DNA of 64,000 bases from positions 1,736,001-1,800,000 of the forward strand of contig NZ_JBHTJW010000002.1 of the NCBI RefSeq assembly GCF_042676145.1, written 5' to 3'. The notes below the pieces were generated by a model. The model was not told where the DNA came from and did no database searches. It was given only the letters and a program-made list of their open reading frames with translations. Source of the DNA: Methylophilus glucosoxydans. Its GTDB lineage: Bacteria; Pseudomonadota; Gammaproteobacteria; Burkholderiales; Methylophilaceae. Position 1 is the first letter of the stretch, and every line of letters starts with the position of its first letter. The translations under genes and the position numbers were made by a program. Positions 9,185 to 17,316 of this stretch are shown one piece after another.

Positions 9185-10408
9185 TTATTTTTTACGGCTG
9201 TGCAAGTTGGCTGCAATACGCATGCGCAAAGCATTCAACTTGATAAACCCGCCGGCATCTTTCTGGTCGTAAGCGCCTTTGTCATCCTCAAACGTCGCAA
9301 TGGTCGAGTCAAACAACGAATCAGTTTTGCTGTCACGGCCAACCACAATCACGTTGCCTTTGTACAACTTCACGCGCACCCAGCCATTCACCGTCGCCTG
9401 GGTATGGTCGATCAAAGTTTGCAAGGCAACACGCTCTGGGCTCCACCAATAGCCGTTATAGATCAGGCTGGCGTAACGTGGCATCAAATCATCCTTCAAG
9501 TGCGCCACTTCGCGGTCCAGCGTAATGCTTTCAATCGCACGGTGCGCTTTCAGAATAATGGTGCCGCCTGGAGTTTCGTAGCAACCACGGGACTTCATGC
9601 CTACATAGCGGTTTTCCACGAGGTCCAGACGACCCACACCATGTTTGCCACCCAAGCGGTTCAGCTCAGCCAGAATCTCGTGTGCTTTCATGGATTTGCC
9701 ATTAAGCGCAACGATGTCACCCTGTTTGAACTCAAGGTCCAGATACTCGGCCGCGTCTGGGGCTTTTTCAGGGGATACGGTCCAGCGCCACATGTCTTCC
9801 TCGGCTTCCGCTGCCGGGTCTTCCAGGTGGCGGCCTTCGTAGGAAATATGCAACAGGTTGGCATCCATTGAATAAGGGCTGCCCCCTTGCTTGTGCTTCA
9901 TCTCAACCGGGATGCCATGTTTTTCGGCATAGGCCAGCAGTTTTTCACGGGACAGAAGATCCCATTCACGCCATGGGGCGATTATTTTGATGTTGGGATT
10001 CAAGGCATAGGCACCCAGCTCAAAACGCACCTGGTCGTTACCCTTGCCGGTGGCACCATGCGAAATAGCATCCGCTTTGGTTTCGTTGGCAATTTCAATC
10101 AGGCGCTTGGCAATCAGCGGACGCGCAATCGAGGTCCCAAGCAAATATTCACCTTCGTAAACGGTGTTGGCACGGAACATCGGGAACACAAAGTCACGCA
10201 CAAACTCTTCACGCAGGTCATCAATATAGATTTCGTTTACGCCAAATTTTTTGGCTTTTTCGCGCGCGGGCTCCAGCTCTTCACCCTGACCAAGGTCGGC
10301 AGTAAAGGTGACCACCTCACATTGATAAGTGTCCTGCAACCATTTCAGAATCACGGAAGTGTCCAGGCCGCCAGAATAGGCCAATACGGCTTTTTTAATA
10401 TCGCTCAT
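9185..10408 (-). CDS. argG: Argininosuccinate synthase
   Basis: ArgG joins citrulline and aspartate with ATP to form argininosuccinate. The protein (407 residues) has the N-type ATP pyrophosphatase P-loop AYSGGLDTSVILKW at its start, HGATGKGNDQVRFE near residue 115 and other conserved blocks of the family. Its length is normal. It is separated from argF upstream by about 270 bp that contain an inverted CACAGAG-type repeat pair. Confidence 0.97.
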   Translation of the reverse strand: MSDIKKAVLAYSGGLDTSVILKWLQDTYQCEVVTFTADLGQGEELEPAREKAKKFGVNEIYIDDLREEFVRDFVFPMFRANTVYEGEYLLGTSIARPLIAKRLIEIANETKADAISHGATGKGNDQVRFELGAYALNPNIKIIAPWREWDLLSREKLLAYAEKHGIPVEMKHKQGGSPYSMDANLLHISYEGRHLEDPAAEAEEDMWRWTVSPEKAPDAAEYLDLEFKQGDIVALNGKSMKAHEILAELNRLGGKHGVGRLDLVENRYVGMKSRGCYETPGGTIILKAHRAIESITLDREVAHLKDDLMPRYASLIYNGYWWSPERVALQTLIDHTQATVNGWVRVKLYKGNVIVVGRDSKTDSLFDSTIATFEDDKGAYDQKDAGGFIKLNALRMRIAANLHSRKK

Positions 10409-10483
10409 TGAAGTTGTATTTCCATAAAAAATATTTTTACCTCACAGCTAACGAGATAAAGAGAAAATCTGTAAAAGCGCTTT

Positions 10484-10636
10484 TTCTCTGCGACCTCTCT
10501 GTTCTCTGTGGCTAACACATGCTTTTGGCGTCACGTTTACTGTCACGCCTGTCTGACACGCTTAATTTCAACTTCGTGTCAGAGTGAACCTATAAAAAAC
10601 AATTTTTTGCCACAGAGATCACAGAGGGCAAGGAGA
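10484..10636. repeat. Inverted pair of CACAGAG-type repeats with internal hairpin
   Basis: GCCACAGAGATCACAGAGGG starts at 10609 on the plus strand, and a near copy (GCCACAGAGAACAGAGAGG) reads on the minus strand from 10512. Between them a perfect 9-bp hairpin, TCTGACACG (10552-10560) and CGTGTCAGA (10575-10583), has a 14-base loop. It lies in the non-coding space between argF and argG. CACAGAG-rich repeats are seen in several bacterial genomes; no function is known to me. Confidence 0.6.
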
Positions 10637-10675
10637 AAACCACCTTGAAACACTCTGGGTCTCAGTGGTGAAAAA

Positions 10676-11590
10676 TCAAACTTTGCCCAACAACAAATAT
10701 TCCATCAGCGCTTTTTGCGTGTGCAGTCTGTTCTCGGCTTCGTCCCAGACCACGCTCTGCGCGCCATCAATGACCTCGGCCGAAACTTCTTCACCACGGT
10801 GCGCAGGCAAGCAGTGCATAAACACGGCATCGGCTTTTGCGACCTTCATCATGTCAGCGTCGACTTGCCAATCGGCAAAGTCTTTGCGGCGCTCTTCGTT
10901 TTCGGCCTCAAAGCCCATGCTGGTCCAGACATCGGTCGTGACCAGATCCGCGCCGAGAGCTGCCTCCATCGGGTCAGCAAATGACTCAAAATGATCCGTG
11001 CCATACAAGTTAGCGCGCTCTGGTTCGACTTCATAGCCAGGCGGGGTCGACACATGCACATTAAAGTCCAGCACTTCTGCCGCCTGCAACCAGGTGTTAC
11101 AGACGTTATTGCTGTCGCCAATCCAGGCCACGGTTTTACCCTGGATTGAGCCTCTGTGCTCGATAAAGGTAAAAATATCCGCCAGGATCTGGCATGGGTG
11201 ATATTCGTTGGTTAGGCCATTGATCACCGGCACGCGCGAGTTTTGCGCAAAACGCTCAATGATGCTTTGCTCAAACGTGCGGATCATAACGATGTCGCTC
11301 ATGCGCGAAATCACCTGTGCCGCGTCTTCAACCGGCTCGCCACGCCCCAGTTGCGAATCACGGGTGTTGAGATAGATGGCTGATCCGCCCAGTTGCTGCA
11401 TGCCGGCCTCAAAAGACAAGCGGGTACGCGTACTGGCTTTTTCAAAAATCATGACCAGCGTGCGATCGACCAGCGGCCAGTATTGTTTGTAATCTTTAAA
11501 TTGCGATTTAATCCATTTGGCACGGGTAAAGATGTGCTCTATCTCGTCGCGTGTCAGGTCATTAAATTGCAAAAAATGTTTAATACTCAT
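10676..11590 (-). CDS. argF: Ornithine carbamoyltransferase
   Basis: ArgF transfers a carbamoyl group to ornithine, forming citrulline. The 304-residue protein contains the carbamoyl-phosphate site EKASTRTRLSFE, HPCQILAD and the ornithine-site HCLPAHRGEEV. It lies 21 bases downstream of argD on the same strand, so argD-argF form an operon; argG follows after a spacer that may separate transcription. Confidence 0.97.
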   Translation of the reverse strand: MSIKHFLQFNDLTRDEIEHIFTRAKWIKSQFKDYKQYWPLVDRTLVMIFEKASTRTRLSFEAGMQQLGGSAIYLNTRDSQLGRGEPVEDAAQVISRMSDIVMIRTFEQSIIERFAQNSRVPVINGLTNEYHPCQILADIFTFIEHRGSIQGKTVAWIGDSNNVCNTWLQAAEVLDFNVHVSTPPGYEVEPERANLYGTDHFESFADPMEAALGADLVTTDVWTSMGFEAENEERRKDFADWQVDADMMKVAKADAVFMHCLPAHRGEEVSAEVIDGAQSVVWDEAENRLHTQKALMEYLLLGKV

Positions 11591-11611
11591 GATGTGTAGA
11601 CGCTTGCGTAA

Positions 11612-12802
11612 TCAAGCATTTGCCTTTAAGAAATTTAAAATCAGGGGCGTTAACCTGCTTACCAACTCATCTGCTTCCTGCTTATTCATGATCAGCGGTG
11701 GTAACAAACGAATCACTTTTTCTGAGGTGACGTTAATCAATAGTTTTGCTGCCAACGCCTGCTTGACCAGCTCGGCACATGGTTTGTCCAGCTCAATCCC
11801 GATCATCATGCCGGCATTGCGTACATTGACGACTCCGGCTTCGCCTTTGAGCGCAAGCGTAAACTGTTCGCGAATATAGTCGCCAACCGTCTGTGCGTTT
11901 TCACGTAATTGTTCTTCGGCAATGATATTTAATGTGGCCAGACCAGCAGCCGTGGCCAGCGGGTTCCCGCCAAAGGTTGACCCATGCTTACCAGGCGTAA
12001 AGGTTTCTGCGGCCACGCCACGCGCGACACAAGCCCCAATCGGCACGCCTGAACCCAGGCCTTTGGCCAATGTCATCACGTCCGGCAGGATGCCACTATG
12101 CTGAAAAGCAAACCAGGTGCCGGTTCTGGCAATGCCTGACTGGACTTCATCCAGCATCAGCAACCAGCCATTGGCATCGCACAGCGCACGCAAGCCTTGC
12201 AAATAGGCTTTCAAACTGGCTGGAATATGAATCCCGCCCTCGCCTTGCACTGGCTCAACCAGAATAGCCACCACATTGTTTTTATGGGCTGCAATTGCTT
12301 TGACGGCTTCGATGTCATCAAAAGGCACGCGGACAAACCCACTTACCAAGGGCTCAAAACCGGCTTGCACCTTACGGTTACCGGTCGCTGACAAAGTAGC
12401 CATGGTCCTGCCATGAAAGCTTTGATCCATGACGATGATTTCAGGATGGTCTATGCCTTTGTTGTGTCCGTACAAACGCGCCAATTTAATCGCGGCCTCA
12501 TTGGCTTCACAGCCTGAGTTACAGAAAAATACGCGATCCATACCAGACAACTCAGCCACTTTGTCGGCCAACGCTGCTTGTTCTGCAATCTGGTAGATAT
12601 TGGAGACATGGATCAGTTTGGCGATTTGTGCATTGAGCGCCGCTACAAATTTGGGATGGGTATGCCCCAAACCATTCACCGCCACGCCAGACAGCGCATC
12701 CAGATAGCGATCACCGGCAGTGTCTGTGAGCCAGACGCCCTCACCTTTAACAAAGGTCACTGGCTGTCTGCCATAGGTGTTCATTAAATGTTCCGAATGC
12801 AT
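11612..12802 (-). CDS. argD: Acetylornithine aminotransferase
   Basis: A class III PLP aminotransferase that makes N-acetylornithine and can also serve as succinyldiaminopimelate aminotransferase in lysine synthesis. The protein starts MHSEHLMNTYGRQPVTFVKG and includes FCNSGCEANEAAIKLAR, the aspartate pocket LMLDEVQSGIARTG and the PLP lysine in MTLAKGLGSGVPIGA. I use the ATG at 12802, preceded by AAAGGG, and not the longer opening. About 396 residues is the normal length. Confidence 0.94.
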   Translation of the reverse strand: MHSEHLMNTYGRQPVTFVKGEGVWLTDTAGDRYLDALSGVAVNGLGHTHPKFVAALNAQIAKLIHVSNIYQIAEQAALADKVAELSGMDRVFFCNSGCEANEAAIKLARLYGHNKGIDHPEIIVMDQSFHGRTMATLSATGNRKVQAGFEPLVSGFVRVPFDDIEAVKAIAAHKNNVVAILVEPVQGEGGIHIPASLKAYLQGLRALCDANGWLLMLDEVQSGIARTGTWFAFQHSGILPDVMTLAKGLGSGVPIGACVARGVAAETFTPGKHGSTFGGNPLATAAGLATLNIIAEEQLRENAQTVGDYIREQFTLALKGEAGVVNVRNAGMMIGIELDKPCAELVKQALAAKLLINVTSEKVIRLLPPLIMNKQEADELVSRLTPLILNFLKANA

Positions 12803-12825
12803 TTCAAACCCTTTTTCAAAAAACA

Positions 12826-12848
12826 AAAACGGCGGCTTAAGCCGCCGT
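12826..12848 (-). terminator. Terminator after the PuuD-like gene
   Basis: A perfect palindrome, ACGGCGGCTTAAGCCGCCGT, is followed on the minus strand by TTTTGTTTTTTG. It lies 17 bases after the PuuD-like stop and just upstream of argD, so it ends the small membrane-protein operon. Confidence 0.85.
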
Positions 12849-12864
12849 AAACGTCTTAAACCCG

Positions 12865-13356
12865 CTAAAACCCTAATACGGCTCGATGACTCAACCCATT
12901 GGCCATAAAAAACAGCATGGGTAAAGAAAGCATCAAGTTCGTGCGTGAGGCGAACATGGCAACACGTCTTGCATTGTTTTTCGCCTGTTCATCCGCAGCC
13001 ACCATGCCAAGTATTTTTTTCTGATTGGGCCAAATCAGCACCCAAACATTAAACAGCATAATGGTCCCCAGCCAGGCACCAACACCAATCAATTCAAACC
13101 CGCCTCGCAAGGCGAACGCATCGGTAAAATGTGGGCCCAACAATGCCGCACCCGCCAACCAAGTCACCACAGCAGACCAACGAAACCACAGCAAGGCACG
13201 TGGCGCGATATGTTTGTTAATACCCGCAGCCGTACCGTTTGCAGCGGCCGCTTTCAAGCCTGCCATTTGCACCAGATTAAAATAATAAAGCAGGCCCACC
13301 CAGGTAATGCCTGCCAATACATGAAACCATCTTGCGAGTGCCGGAACCAGCTCCAT
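12865..13356 (-). CDS. PuuD-like (urate oxidase N-terminal domain) membrane protein
   Basis: The 163-residue protein starts MELVPALARWFHVLAGITWVG and has about four membrane helices. The histidine near residue 12 in WFHVLAGITWVG and the later GAALLGPHF and WVLIWPNQKKILGM resemble the membrane domain of urate hydroxylase PuuD (Urate_ox_N). PuuD itself is longer, with a C-terminal cytochrome c domain, which is missing here. AGGAGG lies ahead of the ATG at 13356. Stand-alone versions like this are of unknown function; a haem- or quinone-linked role is only a guess. Confidence 0.75.
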   Translation of the reverse strand: MELVPALARWFHVLAGITWVGLLYYFNLVQMAGLKAAAANGTAAGINKHIAPRALLWFRWSAVVTWLAGAALLGPHFTDAFALRGGFELIGVGAWLGTIMLFNVWVLIWPNQKKILGMVAADEQAKNNARRVAMFASRTNLMLSLPMLFFMANGLSHRAVLGF

Positions 13357-13360
13357 CGTA

Positions 13361-13465
13361 TCAGCCTCCTGCAACCACAAAATTTTTGAGGAAAAAAACC
13401 AGCGCCAGCGTGAGCAACACACCAGAGAGAACGGATCCTGCAACAGATTCCAACGGATTTTTCAT
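13361..13465 (-). CDS. 34-residue single-span membrane peptide upstream of the PuuD-like gene
   Basis: Reads MKNPLESVAGSVLSGVLLTL followed by ALVFFLKNFVVAGG, with a short polar N-terminus and one hydrophobic helix (about residues 9-26). GGGGTG lies a few bases before the ATG. Its stop is four bases before the PuuD-like start, and its last codons supply that gene's AGGAGG, so the two are probably translationally coupled. I do not recognise the family. It could be a small subunit of the membrane protein that follows. Confidence 0.6.
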   Translation of the reverse strand: MKNPLESVAGSVLSGVLLTLALVFFLKNFVVAGG

Positions 13466-13891
13466 ATACACCCCAACCCTTTTGTGTTTTTAAGCCTGAT
13501 CGGACTAGATCCGCATGGTGGCTATGCCGGCTAGCCACTCGCAAACATTTTCATGCGCCTAAATTTAGGTGTCTCAAGAGCATAACGACTGCAATGAGAC
13601 AACACCAAATCGGAAATTCAGATCAACGACCCAGTAAATCTTGTTCCAGTCAAATCCGGTTGAAGATAAACCTAAGCCAGGCTTGATTTTTTTGTGGTTT
13701 TGAACCTTTTTAATTTCATCCTTAAGCTTACCGTAAAAGCAATTTATTGACAAGTTAGCCCCAGGCTTATTGGCATGCGTCACGAAAGCATCAAGTTTAG
13801 ATGATACGCGTGGTTTTTCGATTTATAATGCGCGGCGTCAATATAATTTGCGCCCAATCTGCAGGCGCGACAATGAGGGGACACTCGCACC
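13466..13891. other. 426-bp divergent intergenic region
   Basis: No convincing gene. A good -10 (TATAAT at 13824-13829) lies about 60 bases ahead of mqo and may serve it. On the minus-strand side, ahead of the 34-residue peptide, are two short hairpins: GTGGCTA/TAGCCAC at 13518-13538 and CGGA/TCCG at 13501-13513. Together they could form a structured leader. Confidence 0.5.
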
Positions 13892-15379
13892 ATGGCAACA
13901 ACAGACATCGATGTCGTGCTGGTTGGCGGCGGCATTATGAGCGCAACGCTGGCGTCTCTATTGCATAGACTCGACCCGACCTTAAGCATATGCATGGTGG
14001 AGCAACTCGAAGACGTTGCGCTTGAAAGTTCTGATGCACTGAATAATGCAGGCACTGGCCATGCGGGGTATTGTGAGCTCAACTACACCCCCAAAAACCG
14101 GCAGGGAGACATTCAGATTCGGCGCGCGCTGGAGATCAACGCCGCCTTTGAGGTGTCTCTGCAATATTGGTCTACCCTGACAAAAGAAGGGGCACTGCAA
14201 GCGGCAGCATTTATCCAGCGCGTCCCGCACCTGAGTGCGGTTTGGGGTGCTGAAGACGGTGCTTTTTTGCGTCAGCGATTTGAGTTATTACAAGCGCATC
14301 CTTTATTCGCCGAGATGCAGTGGAGCAACCAGCCGGAAACCCTGAACGAGTGGATGCCCCTGATGATGCGTGGCCGTGAAAGCGGCGCGCACATGTCTGC
14401 CACACGCGTCGCCCATGGCTCGGATGTCAATTTTGGCGCACTGACAAGGCAGTTGGTGTCTCACCTCAAGACGCAAGCCAACTTTACCTTGCTCACCCAA
14501 TCCCGCGTGACCAAGCTCAAGCAAGTGAACAAGCGCGAAAAACATCCCTGGCAAGTTCAAGTGCAGGATCTGGTCACCGGTAAAAAACAAACTCTGGAGG
14601 CCCAGTTTGTGTTTTTAGGTGCCGGCGGCGGCGCCTTGCCCTTGTTGCAGCAGTCGGGGATCCCTGAAGCGAATGGCTATGGTGGTTTTCCGGTCAGTGG
14701 CCAATGGTTGATTTGTAATGAACCCTCGCTGATCAACACTCATCATGCCAAGGTTTACAGCCAGGCTGCGGTCGGCGCACCACCCATGTCGGTGCCGCAT
14801 CTGGATACGCGCATGATACAAGGCAAGCCTGCCCTGCTATTTGGGCCCTATGCCGGATTCACCACGCGCTTTCTCAAGCAAGGCTCGCGTTTCGACCTGG
14901 CCAAATCTGTCAAAGTCAGAAACATCAAGAGCCTGCTCGGTGCGGGCCGACACAATCTGGACCTGACCAAATACCTGATCAAGGAAGTGTTTCAAACGCA
15001 TGAGCAGCGCATGTCTGCCTTGCGCGTATTTCTGCCTGCGGCCGATAGCCAGCACTGGCAATTGGCGCATGCCGGGCAGCGGGTACAAATCATCAAGCGC
15101 TGCCATCAGCATTGGGGCAAACTCGAATTTGGCACTGAGATTGTGGCAAGCGCCGATGGCAGCCTGGCGGCCTTGCTCGGCGCTTCGCCCGGCGCATCGG
15201 TGAGCGTCCAGGCCATGCTGGATGTATTACAGCGCTGTTTTGCCAAACGCATGCAAAGCGAGGGCTGGCAAGAGACGCTCAAGTCCATGATTCCCTCCTA
15301 TGGCGAATCATTGATTGACGATGCGCAACTGCTGGCACGTGTGCGTAGCGAAACCTTGAGTACCTTGCAACTGGGTTAG
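13892..15379 (+). CDS. mqo: Malate:quinone oxidoreductase
   Basis: Mqo is a peripheral membrane FAD enzyme that oxidises malate to oxaloacetate and passes electrons to quinone. The 495-residue protein has the FAD motif VVLVGGGIMSATLA at its start, the family block SDALNNAGTGHAGYCELNYT, and ends with a GASPGASVSV segment typical of Mqo. GAGGGG is 11-12 bases before the ATG. The gene stands alone between two intergenic regions. Confidence 0.95.
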   Translation: MATTDIDVVLVGGGIMSATLASLLHRLDPTLSICMVEQLEDVALESSDALNNAGTGHAGYCELNYTPKNRQGDIQIRRALEINAAFEVSLQYWSTLTKEGALQAAAFIQRVPHLSAVWGAEDGAFLRQRFELLQAHPLFAEMQWSNQPETLNEWMPLMMRGRESGAHMSATRVAHGSDVNFGALTRQLVSHLKTQANFTLLTQSRVTKLKQVNKREKHPWQVQVQDLVTGKKQTLEAQFVFLGAGGGALPLLQQSGIPEANGYGGFPVSGQWLICNEPSLINTHHAKVYSQAAVGAPPMSVPHLDTRMIQGKPALLFGPYAGFTTRFLKQGSRFDLAKSVKVRNIKSLLGAGRHNLDLTKYLIKEVFQTHEQRMSALRVFLPAADSQHWQLAHAGQRVQIIKRCHQHWGKLEFGTEIVASADGSLAALLGASPGASVSVQAMLDVLQRCFAKRMQSEGWQETLKSMIPSYGESLIDDAQLLARVRSETLSTLQLG

Positions 15380-15520
15380 TTTGCTGAACTAGCTCAGCAG
15401 GTCTGGCAACCCGGGATCGCACCACCCATTGCTGACGGCCATGCAAGCCAACAAAATTTGAATTTTCTGGACAATAGCGTGGTCCTGACTAGAGGACTTG
15501 TAAGAGAAAGCGAACTGTTT

Positions 15521-17269
15521 ATGTATTCCGGGATTGCCGACAAAACACTGTTTACCCTATTTGGCGCGGGCCTCACCGCTTTGTTTTTAGCCGGATGCCA
15601 GGCGGATGCCCATAAAGTACAAGCCAGTGCCCCCGACTTTGGCGAGAACGTGTTTGTACTCGACCCACAAATGCCGGCGGAAGAAGTACAGACCAGGCTG
15701 GATGCCCTGTTCAAACAACAAGAAAGTAACCAGTTTGGGCCTGAACGCTATGCGGTATTGTTCAAACCGGGCGTCTACCATAACAAGATCAAGCTGGGCT
15801 TTTATACCCAGCTCATGGGTCTGGGCCGCTACCCTGATGACGTCATGTTGCAGGGCGGGATTGAGGTCAAGGCCACCTGGCACGAAGAAGATGCCACACA
15901 AAATTTCTGGCGTAGCGTAGAGAACCTGTCGGTGACGCCGGATAATGGCACCATGCAATGGGCGGTGTCGCAAGCTTCACCGCTACGCCGTCTGCATGTG
16001 CGTGGCAATATGTTGCTGGATGATAATGGCGGCTGGTCCAGTGGTGGCTTTATCGCCGACAGCCTGATTGACCAGCAAGTCAATTCGGGCACCCAGCAGC
16101 AATGGTTAACCAGAAACAGCAACATTGGCAGCTGGACCAATGCCAACTGGAATATGGTCTTTGTTGGCGTCAAGCATGCCCCGGATGCGTCGCATTGGCC
16201 TAACCCACCCTATACCGACGTCCCGCAAACGCCTATCGTCCGCGAGAAGCCGTTTTTGACAGTGACCGCGGCTGGTGAATACCAGGTTTACGTCCCTCCC
16301 TTGCGTCAACAGACGCAAGGCATCAGTTGGCAAGACGCCCACCTGAACGGCACGACGATTCCCTTGAGCCGTTTTTATATTGCCAAAGCGGCAACAGATA
16401 ACGCTGACAGCCTGAATGCGGCGCTTGCCAAAGGCCTGCATCTGTTGCTGACGCCGGGCATTTACCCGCTAGACAAAGCCCTCAACATTTCGCACGCCAA
16501 TACCGTGGTGCTCGGCTTAGGCATCGCCACCCTGCTGCCGACCCATGGCAACCCCGCCATGCAAGTGCAAGATGTCGATGGCGTGATCCTGGGCGGCCTG
16601 CTGTTTGATGCAGGTGAGAAAAACAGTGAGGTGTTATTGCAAGTTGGCCAAAGCAAAACCGCCACTTCGCATGCCCAAAACCCGATCAGCCTGCATGATG
16701 TGTTTTTCCGGGTAGGCGGCGCCAGCGTGGGCAATGCCACGCATAGCGTCATCATCAATAGCAATCACGTGATTGGCGATAACTTGTGGGTATGGCGCGG
16801 CGACCATGGCAACGGCATCGGCTGGTCTACGAATAAAACCAAGCATGGCATCGTGGTGAACGGGGATGATGTCACCATGTATGGCTTGTTTGTCGAGCAC
16901 TTCCACGACTACCAAACCGTGTGGAATGGCGAAAATGGCGCCGTGTACTTTTACCAGAGTGAAGCGCCCTATGATGTCCCCAACCAGGCCAGTTGGATGA
17001 ATGGCAGCAGCAACGGCTTTGCCTCTTACAAGGTGGCTGATCACGTCACACAGCACAGGGCTATCGGCATGGGCGTGTACTGCTTTTTTAATGACAACCC
17101 GGAAGTCAAACTGAGTAGCGCGATTGAGGCACCGTTGGGTGAACATATCCAGTTTGAGCGCATGACCAGCGTTTCGCTGGGCGGGACGGGCGAAATCACA
17201 CATGTGCTCAACACCAGCGGCGACGCTGCCAAACCAGGCAGTGAAGTGTCTCGACTGTTGAAGCCTTAA
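15521..17269 (+). CDS. Secreted right-handed beta-helix lipoprotein
   Basis: A signal peptide ends in lipobox FLAGC, so the mature protein (about 560 residues) is probably lipid-anchored. Repeated short strands with Gly/Asn turns (for example LGLGIATLLPTHGNPAMQV and VDGVILGGLLFDAGE) fit a right-handed parallel beta-helix. Blocks such as ATQNFWRSVENLSVTP and REKPFLTVT resemble actinobacterial proteins labelled 'coagulation factor 5/8 type' or 'adenylyl cyclase', whose function is not established; a polysaccharide-binding or -cleaving role is an inference. The start at 15521 gives a normal lipoprotein signal; the frame is open to 15458. No operon partner. Confidence 0.7.
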   Translation: MYSGIADKTLFTLFGAGLTALFLAGCQADAHKVQASAPDFGENVFVLDPQMPAEEVQTRLDALFKQQESNQFGPERYAVLFKPGVYHNKIKLGFYTQLMGLGRYPDDVMLQGGIEVKATWHEEDATQNFWRSVENLSVTPDNGTMQWAVSQASPLRRLHVRGNMLLDDNGGWSSGGFIADSLIDQQVNSGTQQQWLTRNSNIGSWTNANWNMVFVGVKHAPDASHWPNPPYTDVPQTPIVREKPFLTVTAAGEYQVYVPPLRQQTQGISWQDAHLNGTTIPLSRFYIAKAATDNADSLNAALAKGLHLLLTPGIYPLDKALNISHANTVVLGLGIATLLPTHGNPAMQVQDVDGVILGGLLFDAGEKNSEVLLQVGQSKTATSHAQNPISLHDVFFRVGGASVGNATHSVIINSNHVIGDNLWVWRGDHGNGIGWSTNKTKHGIVVNGDDVTMYGLFVEHFHDYQTVWNGENGAVYFYQSEAPYDVPNQASWMNGSSNGFASYKVADHVTQHRAIGMGVYCFFNDNPEVKLSSAIEAPLGEHIQFERMTSVSLGGTGEITHVLNTSGDAAKPGSEVSRLLKP

Positions 17270-17316
17270 CGTACTACCTTGTGAGCGCCTGCATTTAGCT
17301 GCAGGCGGCTCAAATC

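Noticed and set aside
13574..13783. Possible 69-residue minus-strand gene in the mqo upstream gap
   Set aside because: It needs a GTG start without a ribosome site, shows no family features, and its end is arbitrary; kept as non-coding.
17287..17307. GCCTGCA/TGCAGGC stem-loop between the beta-helix gene and the ABC exporter as a terminator
   Set aside because: There is no T-run on either side; it may work by other means but the evidence is too thin.
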